From Allacma fusca (lineage: Eukaryota > Arthropoda > Collembola > Symphypleona > Sminthuridae), in the NCBI GenBank assembly GCA_947179485.1, contig OX359245.1, positions 65,025,067 to 65,089,066 of the forward strand: 64,000 nucleotides of DNA. The letters are read 5' to 3'. Shown here piece after piece: positions 1-9,776 of this stretch; within the stretch, counting starts at the first letter, position 1; each line of letters begins with the position of its first letter. The position numbers were made by a program, and so were the translations under genes. The notes beneath the pieces were generated by a model. The model worked only from the letters and a program-made list of their open reading frames with translations. It was not told the origin of the DNA and ran no database searches.

Positions 1-2269
1 TAATGGATTCAACTACAGCAAGGGCTTCTAACTCAGTAATATGATAATTTCTTTCGTGTTTATTTACGGACCGAGAATAATAAGCTACGGGATGTTCAGT
101 ATCATTTTGGACTTGGGAGAGACAGCTAGCTATACCATCTATACTAGCATCACAAGTTAAAATGGTAGGGGAGGATTCATCAAAATGAACCAGAATAGGG
201 GCAGAGACTAATTTAGATTTTAATTCTACAAAAGCTTCCTGACATTTATCAGACCAGAGAATTTTTGCATTCTTATGTGTGAGGGCTCGAAGGGGTTCAG
301 TAATTTTACTAAACTGGAATACAAATTTTCGGTAATATGAACAGAGACAGTGAAACCTACGTACAGAGTGAATATCAGTAGGGACAGGGTATTCGGACAT
401 AGCTTTAATCTTATCAGGATCGGTTTCTACTCCTGTACGGGAAATAACATGTCCTAAGTACTTAACCTTAACCATGGCGAATTCACATTTGGAGGGTTTT
501 AAAGTTAATCCTGAATCTACAATACGTTGGAGGACTTGGGCAATATGTGACAAATGATCTTCAAACGATTTGGAATATACACAGATATCGTCTAGGAAGC
601 AGACTGCAATTGTCCATTTAAGAGAACCTAATAATTTGTTCATTAAGTTTTGAAAGGTTTGGGGAGCTGAAGCTTGTCCAAAGGGCATTCTTTTGAAAGT
701 ATAAGTACCACTAGGTGTAACAAAACCTGAATATTCTTTAACTTTATCGGAATTCTTAATCTGATGGAAGGCGGAAACAAAATCTAACTTAGAAATAAAT
801 TCGAAACCTGACAACGCATCAAAAATAACATCTTGTCGATCTAGAACGAAGCAGGACTTTTTACATCTAGAATTTAATTTACGGAAGTCTATAACCATAC
901 GGAAAGTACCATCACTTTTCTTAACTAATAGTGAGGGACTGGTAAAAGGAGATGATGTGGGTTCAACTACACCTTGTTCAATTAATTTCTTGACTTGTCT
1001 ATCAAATTCCTTACGCTCTAAAGGAGATACATGGTAAGGGCGGGATTGGAAAGGATTACTATCTTCTAATTCGAAATCATGTTTAATTAAATTGGTACAG
1101 CCAAATTCTTCGTCAGAAAAGGCAAAAGCTCGACGATAATAAGAAAGAAGAATCTTAAGGGAACTAACTTGTTCTTTATTAAGGTGATCAGCAAATTCCA
1201 ATAATTCTATTTGGGGGTCTATTGGAAAATCAAGAGGGACTTTGAAGGGAGTTGAATTGTTAGTAAAATCATTGGGAATAAGATTATTAATAGGAAGACT
1301 ATTCAAATCTGCATCTAGACTGCCTACAACTTCTAGGTTAGCATCTAATCTACCTAAATAAGTTTTAGAACGGATTCTAACATAATTATTAGAGGGATTG
1401 GAAAGAGTTAGATAACTTAGATTATTTTCAAAAGACAATAAGCAATAAGGAATTAATATATTATGTTGTCGTTGAACTTTAGAAGAGGGAAGGAATACTA
1501 CATTTTCCAAATTAACGCCAATGGAGGATACAGGAATTATCAAAGTAGATTGGGGAGGGATTTCACTAGATTGGCAAGTAAAAATACTTAAATTACTTGG
1601 AAGGGACCTAATAGGTTCCAGATGATCTATTACATGAGGGTTGTCGGTTTGAGTAGCGGTTTCATTAACAAGGGGAGAAGATATTAGCAATGGGTCGGAA
1701 TTAATTTCCTTTACTTCGGAACACTTACAGCAAACGGGATTAGAAAGGTCAGAAGAGGTCGGGAAAGTTAAGTTATTAGTTCCAAATGCTATGTTAGCAT
1801 TATTTAAATGGAGAAAATCATAACCTATAATTATTGGGTACGAGGAATTGGGAACTATTAAGAATTTCCATAGAGTGAAATAATTACTAATTAATACAGG
1901 AAGCTCAATACAATGAGTAATCATTAATCTTTCAGCAGACTTAACAGCAAGCTTCAAATAAACAGGATTATCTAAAGAAATGGAGGTACTACGAGCAGTT
2001 GCAGGAAGAGACTTGAAGAACTCCTCACTCACCACACAACAGGCAGCTCCACAATCAACCAATGCATCTCTATTTAGAAAGGCTATACTAATAGGAAGAC
2101 ACAACAACTTGGGATTAATTAGGGTGTCAACTAAATTAGGAATTTCTGCTTTTGCAGAATAAACGGAATTATCATAAATAAATGGATCAATTGAATTAAA
2201 ATAAATCGGGGTTTCTACAGAGGAGTTACTAAGATCAGCCTGGTTAACCCGTAATTCCAGGCTTACTGG
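1..2269 (-). CDS. pol: pol polyprotein of retrotransposon A, partial (protease, RT, RNase H)
   Basis: The frame was read codon by codon from 2275 to position 2 and has no stop. It is entered from gag by a -1 shift. The aspartic protease core lies near 2060-2040, with active-site motif Asp-Cys-Gly-Ala instead of the usual Asp-Ser/Thr-Gly-Ala, in the context LVDCGAACCVV. Reverse transcriptase follows; its catalytic box is FLDD at 598-587, followed by a conserved KCEF/LGHVIS thumb-side segment near 500-430. The RNase H start (TCDAS, then PVAYYSRSVNKHERNYH) lies near 160-50. The protein continues beyond the left edge, where integrase is expected. The gene order is that of Ty3/gypsy elements; the clade was not determined. 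Confidence 0.93.
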
Positions 2270-2275
2270 TTTAAC
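2237..2275 (-). promoter_or_regulatory. -1 ribosomal frameshift signal at the gag/pol junction of element A
   Basis: On the minus strand the last gag codons are TCG TTA AAC CAG TAA. They contain the slippery heptamer GTTAAAC (2275-2269), correctly phased as G TTA AAC. A 5-nt spacer (2268-2264) is followed by a perfect 7-bp stem AGCCTGG/CCAGGCT (2263-2257 with 2243-2237) around a 13-nt loop. Slipping back one base leads straight into the open pol frame. GUUAAAC is a known -1 shift heptamer in viruses; its use here is inferred from phase, spacing and structure. Confidence 0.8.
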
Positions 2276-3192
2276 GAATTATTACGGGAATTATTGTGAG
2301 ATATAAGTGGAGGGATGTGCTGAGATTGAGAAGAGGACTGAGAAGGTTGAGATCTGTTCGGTTGGGATCTATCTGACTGATCTCTCCAATTCTGAGAATT
2401 ACTCTGAACATTATTTCTAAAAGTAGGGAGCTCATGTCGTTGAACAAAATTCTGAGCTTGATAACTAGGTAAGTAGTCATTCTTCATGGCATGACAATTA
2501 CGCATAGCATGACCATCACGACTACAATACCCACAAACTAATTTAGGGACTTGAGGGATAGGTGGAGGGAGCACTTGAGGATTATATAAATCAGAATGGG
2601 AAAGGGACCCAGAAGCTGTAGTGGCAATGGAGGGTTTAGAGAACAGTACAAAATTCGGATCCTCACTATTATACTTAAGTTCCCTAAGGAAATCAGGGAC
2701 TGTACCAGTAGATCCTATAGTCCTACGAATGGTATGGGCTAGCTGAGTAGGAAAGCCCTTGAGCAAATAACGCAGTTGATCGTTATCGCTCATGTTTGGA
2801 TTCATTCTGCGGAAGAGGCTCAACTTATCAGTGACATAGTCAATGGGACTCTCACTTCCGAATTTGAAACCCCTAGATTTATTCAGATTCTTAGCTAATC
2901 TAGAATCATCCTCTTCAGGAAAATAATTGATCAGATCATTTTTAAATCTGGAGTAGAGAGCCTTAGAAGACTGGGCACTTAAAGCCGCAGTGTACACATG
3001 GGAATAACAGACCCACCAACTATTGGCAGTCCCCAATAACAATTTATTAACATTACGCAAACACCAGAATTCATCCAATCTATAGTGCAGGGCTATTTCC
3101 TCAAAGGAAGAAAGCCACTGCTGGACCGATGATTTGCCATCAAATGTAGGAAGATCATTAAAGATCTGTGCTACCGAAACACTACGAGCCAT
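2263..3192 (-). CDS. gag: gag of retrotransposon A
   Basis: Nucleocapsid/capsid precursor of 309 residues. The chosen start is the ATG at 3192-3190, because the frame upstream meets a stop within about 30 bases. The N-terminal two-thirds is capsid-like, with aromatic and helical segments such as the SSVQQWLSSFEE region. A single CCHC zinc knuckle (CGYCSRDGHAMRNC, pattern C-X2-C-X4-H-X4-C) lies at about 2527-2486. The tail is rich in Ser, Asn and Gln. The stop at 2265-2263 lies inside the frameshift cassette, so most ribosomes would make Gag and a minority Gag-Pol. Confidence 0.9.
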   Translation of the reverse strand: MARSVSVAQIFNDLPTFDGKSSVQQWLSSFEEIALHYRLDEFWCLRNVNKLLLGTANSWWVCYSHVYTAALSAQSSKALYSRFKNDLINYFPEEDDSRLAKNLNKSRGFKFGSESPIDYVTDKLSLFRRMNPNMSDNDQLRYLLKGFPTQLAHTIRRTIGSTGTVPDFLRELKYNSEDPNFVLFSKPSIATTASGSLSHSDLYNPQVLPPPIPQVPKLVCGYCSRDGHAMRNCHAMKNDYLPSYQAQNFVQRHELPTFRNNVQSNSQNWRDQSDRSQPNRSQPSQSSSQSQHIPPLISHNNSRNNSLNQ

Positions 3193-5440
3193 TGTAATCA
3201 AATGAGAAAATAATTGTGTGAATTAATTAAATTGTGTAAGATTTGTAATTATGAGGTTGGTTGCTAATTTTAGCTGACCAAAGTGTAACGAGAAACTTTA
3301 AATAGAGCGGTATTAATACAATAAATAAATGTAGTCAAACCGGTGAACATACGCTTGGCAGTGTGAGGATACAGGCAACACGTAACTACCACCAATGGAA
3401 TTAGGATGAGGTTAGAGGAGAGGAGTAAGGTAGCTCGCAATGATTGAGGCTAGGATAAATACTTACAAAAGGTCAAGATCCGGATTCGCTTTCAAAAATC
3501 TGGAAACGTCACCCCAAAGAATAAGTGGATACCTCCGACTTCTACGAATTTCCACAAAAACTTGACGGATGCTATGATTGACAATTGTCACTTCAATTCT
3601 AGCAGTTAAAATCAGAACATTATTAATTAACACACCCTCAATATAAAATGCCCACTCAATATCGTACTCAATCAAATCAGAATTATTCATTAGGTCTAAA
3701 TCAAAACAAATCCAATATTAATACACTATTTCATAACACATAAACAATCAAGTATTTAATTACAGGTTATCCGTTATCAGTTTTTAAATTACAATCAGAA
3801 CTCTCAAATTATCACAATCCAGATTCAATTCAATGCTCACAATCAGATTCTAAATTCCAAACTGAATTCTAGTCCAAATTAATCAATTTTAAATTCCCAA
3901 ACCAAATCCAAAACTCAATTACTAATAACAAAATGAAATCCAGATGTCAAAATCAAATTCACAATTAGTAATCACATCAGCAATCTAAATTACAAAACCA
4001 CAAATCACCTACAAATTCGAATTCAAATTCTATGACCAATAACTGAAATGAAATTCAAAGACCAATAATGAGGTAATCCAATTATGTACTAATAATCAAA
4101 CACAATACGCTGAGATTACAGTTCAAATCAAATTCAATCCAAAATTAGATTCCAACTTCAACAATTAAATCGTAATTAATTATAAAAGACACAGCTTAGA
4201 TTCCTAATCAAATCCCTCAGTAATTACTCCGACTGAATATTCCAATCACAATCACTGATATAAATCTGTAGTATCAATCAATAATTCAATTCTCATACGC
4301 AAATCCAAATAACAAGATTAAAATCAAATTCAAAATTAAGAAACAAACTCTAAATTCCACCGCGAAGTCATATACAATTTTCCACAATGATTCCAAATCA
4401 ATAATATAATTCTAGTCAGAATTCCAGAACTCCACTTCATTCAACAATTCAATTCTCTATGAACATATCCCAAACTCAATTTATAATATACATAAATAAT
4501 TTTTAACCAAACGCAATTTCAAATCCACAGTTCAATAAGCACATCAAACAAATCATCAAAATTATAAATAATTTAATCAGGAATACCATCCAATAGTAGA
4601 ATGAATTACAGGTTGTAACGGTGATGAAAAGCCTGATGATGAGTCACAGAAGCACCTGATGTAGATACTTCAGAGTCCGAGAGGAGGAAAATCCAGGGAA
4701 TTGGGAAAATCAAGACACGGATGTATGGTATATGTTGATAGGAAGATTTAGCTGAGTTGAAAAACAAAACAATGGTTACTAGGGGAAAATTTGTATGAAA
4801 TTAATATTTTAGATATTACATAAATTCCGGGATGAGGAGGACTAGATTGAAATACATTCAATTAGAAAATGAATTATTCTTTTATTCACGTATTTATATA
4901 ATATGATTGACATTAGTATTAGTACCTGTTAATAACTCACAATTCGTACCTGAGTAGAGATTACGGGAAATAATAGTACCTGAGGAGAATATAATGGAAA
5001 ACTTCGGTTTTCTTTGACGTGAAGGATGTTACCCCGCACCTTTATACTTTTGCGAAGGGAAACTGTAGAATAAGGGGCGAAGGGACAGCAGGGATACTTC
5101 GTTTAGATTATTTATTAGTAGAAACAAACCAAAGATGAAATTAAATATAAAATAAGTTAGGTTAAGTAATAATAATTGATTTCACAAATTAATAGTAACA
5201 GGAGACAATCTCGCGCAAGCTGCACACCAAAACGTAAGCCAAGAGAGAATAATAAAATCAAGATTAGAAAATTATATAATAGTAAGTCCATAATACATAG
5301 CATAGTAAGTAGTATTTTTATAGTATAGTTCTAGTATGTAAGTTGATGTCATTAGGATAGGATTAGGAAAGGATGTGAAGGAAAAGGAAAAGAAGATGAA
5401 AAATAGGAGGGAAGTGAGGAGATTGGGTAAGGTTTTAGTA
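3193..5440 (-). other. leader and presumed 5' LTR of retrotransposon A
   Basis: This 2.2-kb stretch upstream of gag has no recognisable domain. 3700-4560 is strongly strand-biased: the plus strand is almost free of G and is built of degenerate CAAATTC/AATCAAATTC-like words. A TATATAAATA box lies at 4900-4891 on the minus strand, with AATAAA just downstream. 5340-5440 is purine-rich on the plus strand. A 75-codon minus-strand ORF (3690-3463) ends inside a good splice donor (GTAAGT at 3466-3461). LTR limits were not determined. Confidence 0.5.
3463..3690 (-). other. unassigned 75-codon ORF in the leader of element A
   Basis: The short ORF starts MNNSDLIEYDIEWAFYIEG and ends DLDLL. Its stop codon TAA is part of the sequence GTAAGT, a consensus splice donor, so it could be a first exon rather than a complete protein. 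I found no in-phase acceptor just before gag, where the gag frame has a stop about 30 bases upstream. No family was recognised. It may be an upstream ORF in the retrotransposon leader or a chance frame. Confidence 0.25.
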
Positions 5441-5485
5441 TTTTGAGAGGGAGAGGAGTGGATTGGGTGTTGGGGTATTATGGTG

Positions 5486-5524
5486 TGGTAACAAGTTCAG
5501 CGCGGACCGCGGAACTTGTTACCA
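5486..5524. repeat. 39-bp near-perfect palindrome
   Basis: The arms TGGTAACAAGTTC (5486-5498) and GAACTTGTTACCA (5512-5524) are perfectly complementary. The centre contains a second perfect stem CGCGG-A-CCGCG, with only two unpaired bases (AG) between the stems on the left side. It lies exactly between the retrotransposon A side and the first bases homologous to the chemoreceptor exon. It could be a transposon end, an insertion scar or a small hairpin element. Confidence 0.8.
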
Positions 5525-5529
5525 TGCCA

Positions 5530-5915
5530 GAAGCAAGTAGAGCAACAATATTTAATCAAGGAAATTCATCGATGGTGTACGTTGCAAAGCTGGCTACCTT
5601 AACTGTTTCCATTAGTATGGGCTATGTTGGTATCCGAGCGTATTCTCATGATTATGGTATCGGCGGATTCTTGATGATGTATTCTATGTATGTAGCTACT
5701 CTTTATATTGCTAGTTTTGGAAGCGCTTTTTGTGTGTGGGAATATTTTAAGACGATAAAAGTTCAACTTTTGCTAAGGAGCAAAATGGATTACAGAAGAA
5801 TTCCGTGGTACGAAAAGAGAAATGGGGATACAAGTTGGTCCGGTGCCCAGAGTTGAAAGAGAATCCTCTCCAATATATTTAGATTTCGTTGTAAGAAGCA
5901 TCACTTCCCTTTAAA
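5530..5915 (+). pseudogene. chemoreceptor-like last-exon pseudogene (truncated, frameshifted)
   Basis: This aligns closely with the last exon of the intact receptor gene at 36809-37283, from ATIFNQGNSSM (intact IFNQGHSSM) through both transmembrane segments to the C-terminal SSPIYLDFVV block. Relative to the intact copy, 17 bases are missing just after the codons for YEKR (near 5821), shifting the frame so that translation ends at a wrong stop near 5856. The original frame resumes downstream and reads on through the conserved tail to about 5912. No first or second exon is seen upstream; retrotransposon A and the palindrome sit there instead. It forms the left end of a decayed duplicate of the 36.9-44.5 kb locus. 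Confidence 0.85.
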
Positions 5916-6029
5916 TTACAGTGTAGTAAAATTCTAACATAGCAGTGTGTACAAAATACACACGTATGTATTGAAGCACAACATTCAATTTTGTCAGTAG
6001 TTTGTTTTTAGTGAGTACAGTTTCGGATA

Positions 6030-6390
6030 TACATATTCATAAGAATGTTTAGTGCTCGTCGTTTAGTGATTTTGTTAGCATTTTGGGCATCCAAATTTAA
6101 CTGAATGATGTTACATTGTTGTAATAACAAAATCTTGTTTAAATGAGTGAGCAGAACAAAATACATATTTTTATCTCCTTCAAATCTAACCCATGGAAGA
6201 AATAAATATAACATTTGTGAATACAATTTCCCTTTTTTATTTATATAAACCCTGTTGGTGTAACTGAAACACAAGTGGTTTAAACAGCCTACTTCGTTTT
6301 GACTCGGTTTCGATCATAAGCAGTCAACGTTGTCAGGGAGGGTCACGAGCGTGATGAAAAATTGGGAATTTGAAAGTCTTTTTAATCCCA
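6030..6390 (-). pseudogene. decayed copy A of an unidentified dispersed fragment
   Basis: Nearly the same sequence occurs at 11483-11705 and 39045-39300. All three read on the minus strand as a short peptide with an aromatic/Leu block before a HLQD- or YLQD-like motif (best preserved in copy B). Copy A has interrupted frames. Homology extends past the ORF into flanking DNA (a shared segment near 6330-6390), so a genomic segment was copied rather than a spliced transcript. Function unknown. It sits between the chemoreceptor and IR93a fragments, as copy C does in the other locus. Confidence 0.5.
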
Positions 6391-6644
6391 ACTCTATGTA
6401 TACACAAAGTTTGAGAAAACGTTAGTGTTCATGTTCAAACTACATAATGTGCAAGTTCCTGTGAAATCTACTGATCGATATGAAGTCCAATTTAATGTAA
6501 ATAACAAATAGAATAATTAATTACATGTCGCAAACTATACTACCGGATAATTTCAATTGGGTCTCTCAGCTTCGCTTCGATGCTTAAAATCATCTCTGGA
6601 AGCAGGAAAATTTTTATCCTCTCCAATATCAAGTCCAACCTAGT

Positions 6645-7793
6645 GCCCCACATGGGTACAGGTTCTACCCGGGTATTTGGGTACAGGTGCGTATTAGGTA
6701 CATATATTTTGTACCCATTCAATTGGGATACAGATTCAGGTTCAGTTGTTAGATACCTGAAATTTTAGGTTGAGGTTTAGGTGTGGGTACAGGTACAAAA
6801 ACCAATCTTTTGGGTATAAACCCATCAGGTACGGGTACACGGTAAATACCTGAACTTGAATGTAAAATACCTGAACCTTTACGTACTTCTCAGTCAATTG
6901 TAATTTCCAAGCATATATTACACGTAAAGGTACTGTTAAGTTTTAAACTCATCCTAACTTTTGACCTCGAAACATGTTGCATTAAAATTTATTTGTATAA
7001 GTTCCATCATGAAAATTAATCCCACAGTATAGGAACACGAGGCTAATTACCCAGATTAGCTCGAATGGACAGAGATTTTTTACCAGTGTCTAGAACTGGA
7101 GTAAGTATACATAGATCGAACCTTCCCTGTGACCTGTGGCTTCTCCTTTGGATCTTCTGAACTGTCTCCAAGCTTGGCCGGAATTAAAATCTGAGGTGAT
7201 TAAACAAATGTTTTCCATTGCGAAAGCAATATCAGGTTGAAAAAAAATCCTAATCATTTAATTTATCAGCATTACTGAACGTTTAAAGAATATTATCCTG
7301 CATTTGTGTTATTCCACTGAACTTAATCATTCATATCGTAGATTTTTATATACTTCACTCTTTGTATCCTTATATAATCAGTTATAGCCGTTGATAATTT
7401 CAGTATTTATCATGCTTTTGAAGAATAACAAATAAAAATAAATCTAATTTGATAAATAATAAATACATTTATTAAGTCAAAATTTCTTGGCCACGTCTCC
7501 ATATCTTAATTTCTCATTCTGTATTATATTTTTGGTAAAATCTTAAATTAGTGCAATCAAAAATACCGGGGTACGTTCAGGTACTTTTAAAATACACCCG
7601 GGTACAGATGCTTTTTTGGGTACTTTTTGAGTACAGGTACTTTTCAGGTACAGGTACTCCTTATTTAGTTTGAGTGCAGTACAGGTTCAGGAAAATTAAA
7701 CCCAGGTATTCAGGTACAGGTACAGGTTCAAACAATAAATGTACCCATGATTCAGGTACATGTTCAAGTCCAGGTACAATATTTTTGTACCCA
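6645..7793. mobile_element. hAT-like non-autonomous element with GGTACAGGTTC arrays
   Basis: Both ends carry degenerate arrays of GGTACAGGT/CAGGTTCAGG words (about 6650-6890 and 7560-7790), with the terminal inverted words GCCCCACATGGGTAC and GCTCCGCATGGGTAC matching at 13 of 15 positions. The middle, 6890-7550, is non-repetitive and has no coding potential I can recognise. Comparison with the paralogous sequence at 43590-43625, which lacks it, shows this is an insertion. The target duplication is not clear, so the exact borders and the hAT assignment are inferred from similarity of design to its neighbours. Confidence 0.65.
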
Positions 7794-8395
7794 TGCGGAG
7801 CCCATTGGGCTCGAAAAAGAAAGAAATTTCCCTATACTTTGGGGCTCGAATGTCCATTTATGTAGGTCTCTCTCCGTCTCTCACGAAGTCCACACAATTT
7901 TTGTTAGTTCACATTCAGCTCCGTACTTGTCGGCATACAGTCTATTATACAATTTTTATCTTATTTAATTATGACACTAAAGTTTCCGTAGCAATTAGGA
8001 ATTCAGTACAATATTTGACTCAAAATCAGCGTTACTCCAAAATGTGATACAGCCAAAAGGCCCCCACTTTTACCTGGAAAGGTACAAGAGATTTTGATAC
8101 AAATTAATAAATTTAGGCGAATTGGTCCCCTTTTTATTGGCATTGTCATGCGTCACAATTATTGCAAAACATTGCTCCTATCCCACGCCCATCATGAAAT
8201 GTTTTATATACTAATAAATTCCTATTTATTTCTTACATTTTGCAACTTTATCCTGTAACTTAATAATTACTTAATTAATTTTGGTGTTAATAAATTTCAA
8301 ACCAGTTAAAGCACATCTGGAGCACACGAGCACCTTTTTTGCCAAAACCATGGAAAATAGTAGATACCTGGACCACGAGAAAAACGGCTCCGGAT

Positions 8396-9290
8396 TAGGG
8401 TTGGTCGTACCGATATAACGATACGATATTATCGCTAATATCGTTCAATTTGGAGGAACGATATGCAACGATAATTCTCGTATATTTCACACGATATATA
8501 GTGCAATTTTAATATCATTCTAGGAAGGTATAATCGTCAAAAATTGCATGTTGGGGCCATCTGACGCATTTCATGCCCTAGAAAGTGTCATCTTAACCGG
8601 AAGGAGTGTTCGGAATGGTTCAATTCAGTTCAGTTTTTTCCCAATTCCGTTCAGTAAAAACTTGTTTAATTCATTTTAGTTCAAAATTCTGAACAAAATT
8701 GAAAACAACGGTTTCCGCCGATAAACTTAAAGAATACGCTTTCTAAAAACGACAGCAGAATTTTCCAAGCGTACAACAGAAGTAAGTTAAAATAAGGGAA
8801 CAAATCGTTATTTGGAGTATCTGGAGAGTTTGTAAACGGTTAGTTTGTTGCTAAAATATTTGGGGCAGAATTATGCGTTTGAGCTTTAATTCAAGGACAA
8901 CGTTCAATTCAAAGTTATGAATTGAATAATTCGATTCACTTTCTTGAATTAAATCAAAAAAAGTAGTGAATTGAATTGAACAGAATTGAACTGAACCGAA
9001 AATTTCCAATTCAGAATTGAATTGGTGCGAGCACTAGAAGGAATGGTTAAACAATCATTTGGAAAAGTGAATAAGTGAAACTGAAGCATAATTTCGACTT
9101 ATTTTTATTGCTTATGTAACTTTTAATCAATTAAATATTTATCGAATACTTTCTACTGCTTAAATTCCTTGTTATTTCAATTTATATTTTATATCGTTTT
9201 TATCGTTCTAGCATATCGTTATTGGGTTTATATTTATGGACGATAACGATATTAACGATATTTCAAAAGTTAACGATATGACCAACCCTA
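8396..9290. mobile_element. hAT-type non-autonomous element, 895 bp, 8-bp target duplication
   Basis: The element starts TAGGGTTGGTC and ends GACCAACCCTA (perfect 11-bp inverted ends). It is flanked by the 8-bp direct repeat CTCCGGAT at 8388-8395 and 9291-9298. The intact gene copy at about 44210 shows the empty site. Eight-base duplications are the signature of hAT transposases. Both subterminal zones are arrays of ACGATAT/TATCGTTA words. There is no transposase ORF, so it would need a partner element. A smaller element (8606-9034) lies inside it. Confidence 0.93.
8606..9034. mobile_element. nested hAT-like element, 429 bp
   Basis: Inverted ends GTGTTCGGAATGGTTCAATTC and the complement of GAATTGAATTGGTGCGAGCAC match at most positions. 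The inner ends are arrays of GAATTGAA/TTCAATTC/CAGTTCAG words. Flanks are CGGAAGGA (8598-8605) and TAGAAGGA (9035-9042), an 8-bp duplication with two mismatches, suggesting an old insertion. It lies inside the element at 8396-9290, so it must be younger than that one's insertion or have travelled with it. Confidence 0.7.
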
Positions 9291-9776
9291 CTCCGGATAT
9301 GATGGCTTTGAGGGATGTAAAGTTTACCGTTTATTTTCCCGAGGTGAGGAATTTATTTCCAAAATTGAGTAATTCATCAATGCATTTTTTTTAACAATAT
9401 TTTAAAGATGTTGTATTCCTAACCCAAAGATTTGTGGGGAACAATACAGTCCTAGGGATTGCAAGGACAATGCTAAATGTCCTGAAGGTAGCCCTAGGAT
9501 TTCACTGGGAATTTGTCTGGCCAATGGACTCGAAAATCAGGATTTGGAACGCTTGGGATTTGAAAGTACCAGCGCGGAAAAACCTATCGAGTTTATAATT
9601 TGCTCCGACCAAAATTTACGTTATGCTCCTATACCAGAAATTGTATTAACTGACTGTTTTGGAATAGTTTTATTGGTCCGACATGAATTTGTAACAAAGT
9701 TTAAAGCAAAAGTTTCAAATTGTTCAAACTTTTGATCCCAAATATAGCTTTGGTCTGGTCTGAATCTATCTGGTAA

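Larger units (their letters stand above)
1..5440 (-). mobile_element. Ty3/gypsy LTR retrotransposon A (left part outside window)
   Basis: Minus-strand retrotransposon: gag (3192-2263) is followed by pol in the -1 frame, which is open from 2269 to the left edge. The visible pol order is protease, reverse transcriptase, RNase H. Integrase and the 3' LTR lie outside the window. No stop or frameshift is seen in the coding part, so it is a young, possibly active copy. The 5' LTR should lie near 4870-5440, where the minus strand has a TATATAAATA box (4900-4891), but it cannot be bounded without its mate. The right edge given here is an estimate, placed just before the chemoreceptor pseudogene. Confidence 0.85.
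6590..9570 (+). pseudogene. IR93a-like partial pseudogene, broken by transposons
   Basis: Diverged copy of 43560-44510, the region holding the first two recognisable exons of the IR93a-like gene plus upstream non-coding DNA. The acceptor before the first exon is mutated (TTCAG in the gene, TTCAA here at 8296-8300). The exon has a 1-base deletion and a 4-base insertion, and is split by a hAT-like element at 8396-9290. The donor GAG/GTGAG is kept near 9344. The second exon remains largely readable (QRFVGNNTVLGIAR, then ALGFHWEFVWPMDS) but homology ends near 9570 and the frame then stops. A further element fills 6645-7793. It cannot encode a receptor. Confidence 0.88.
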
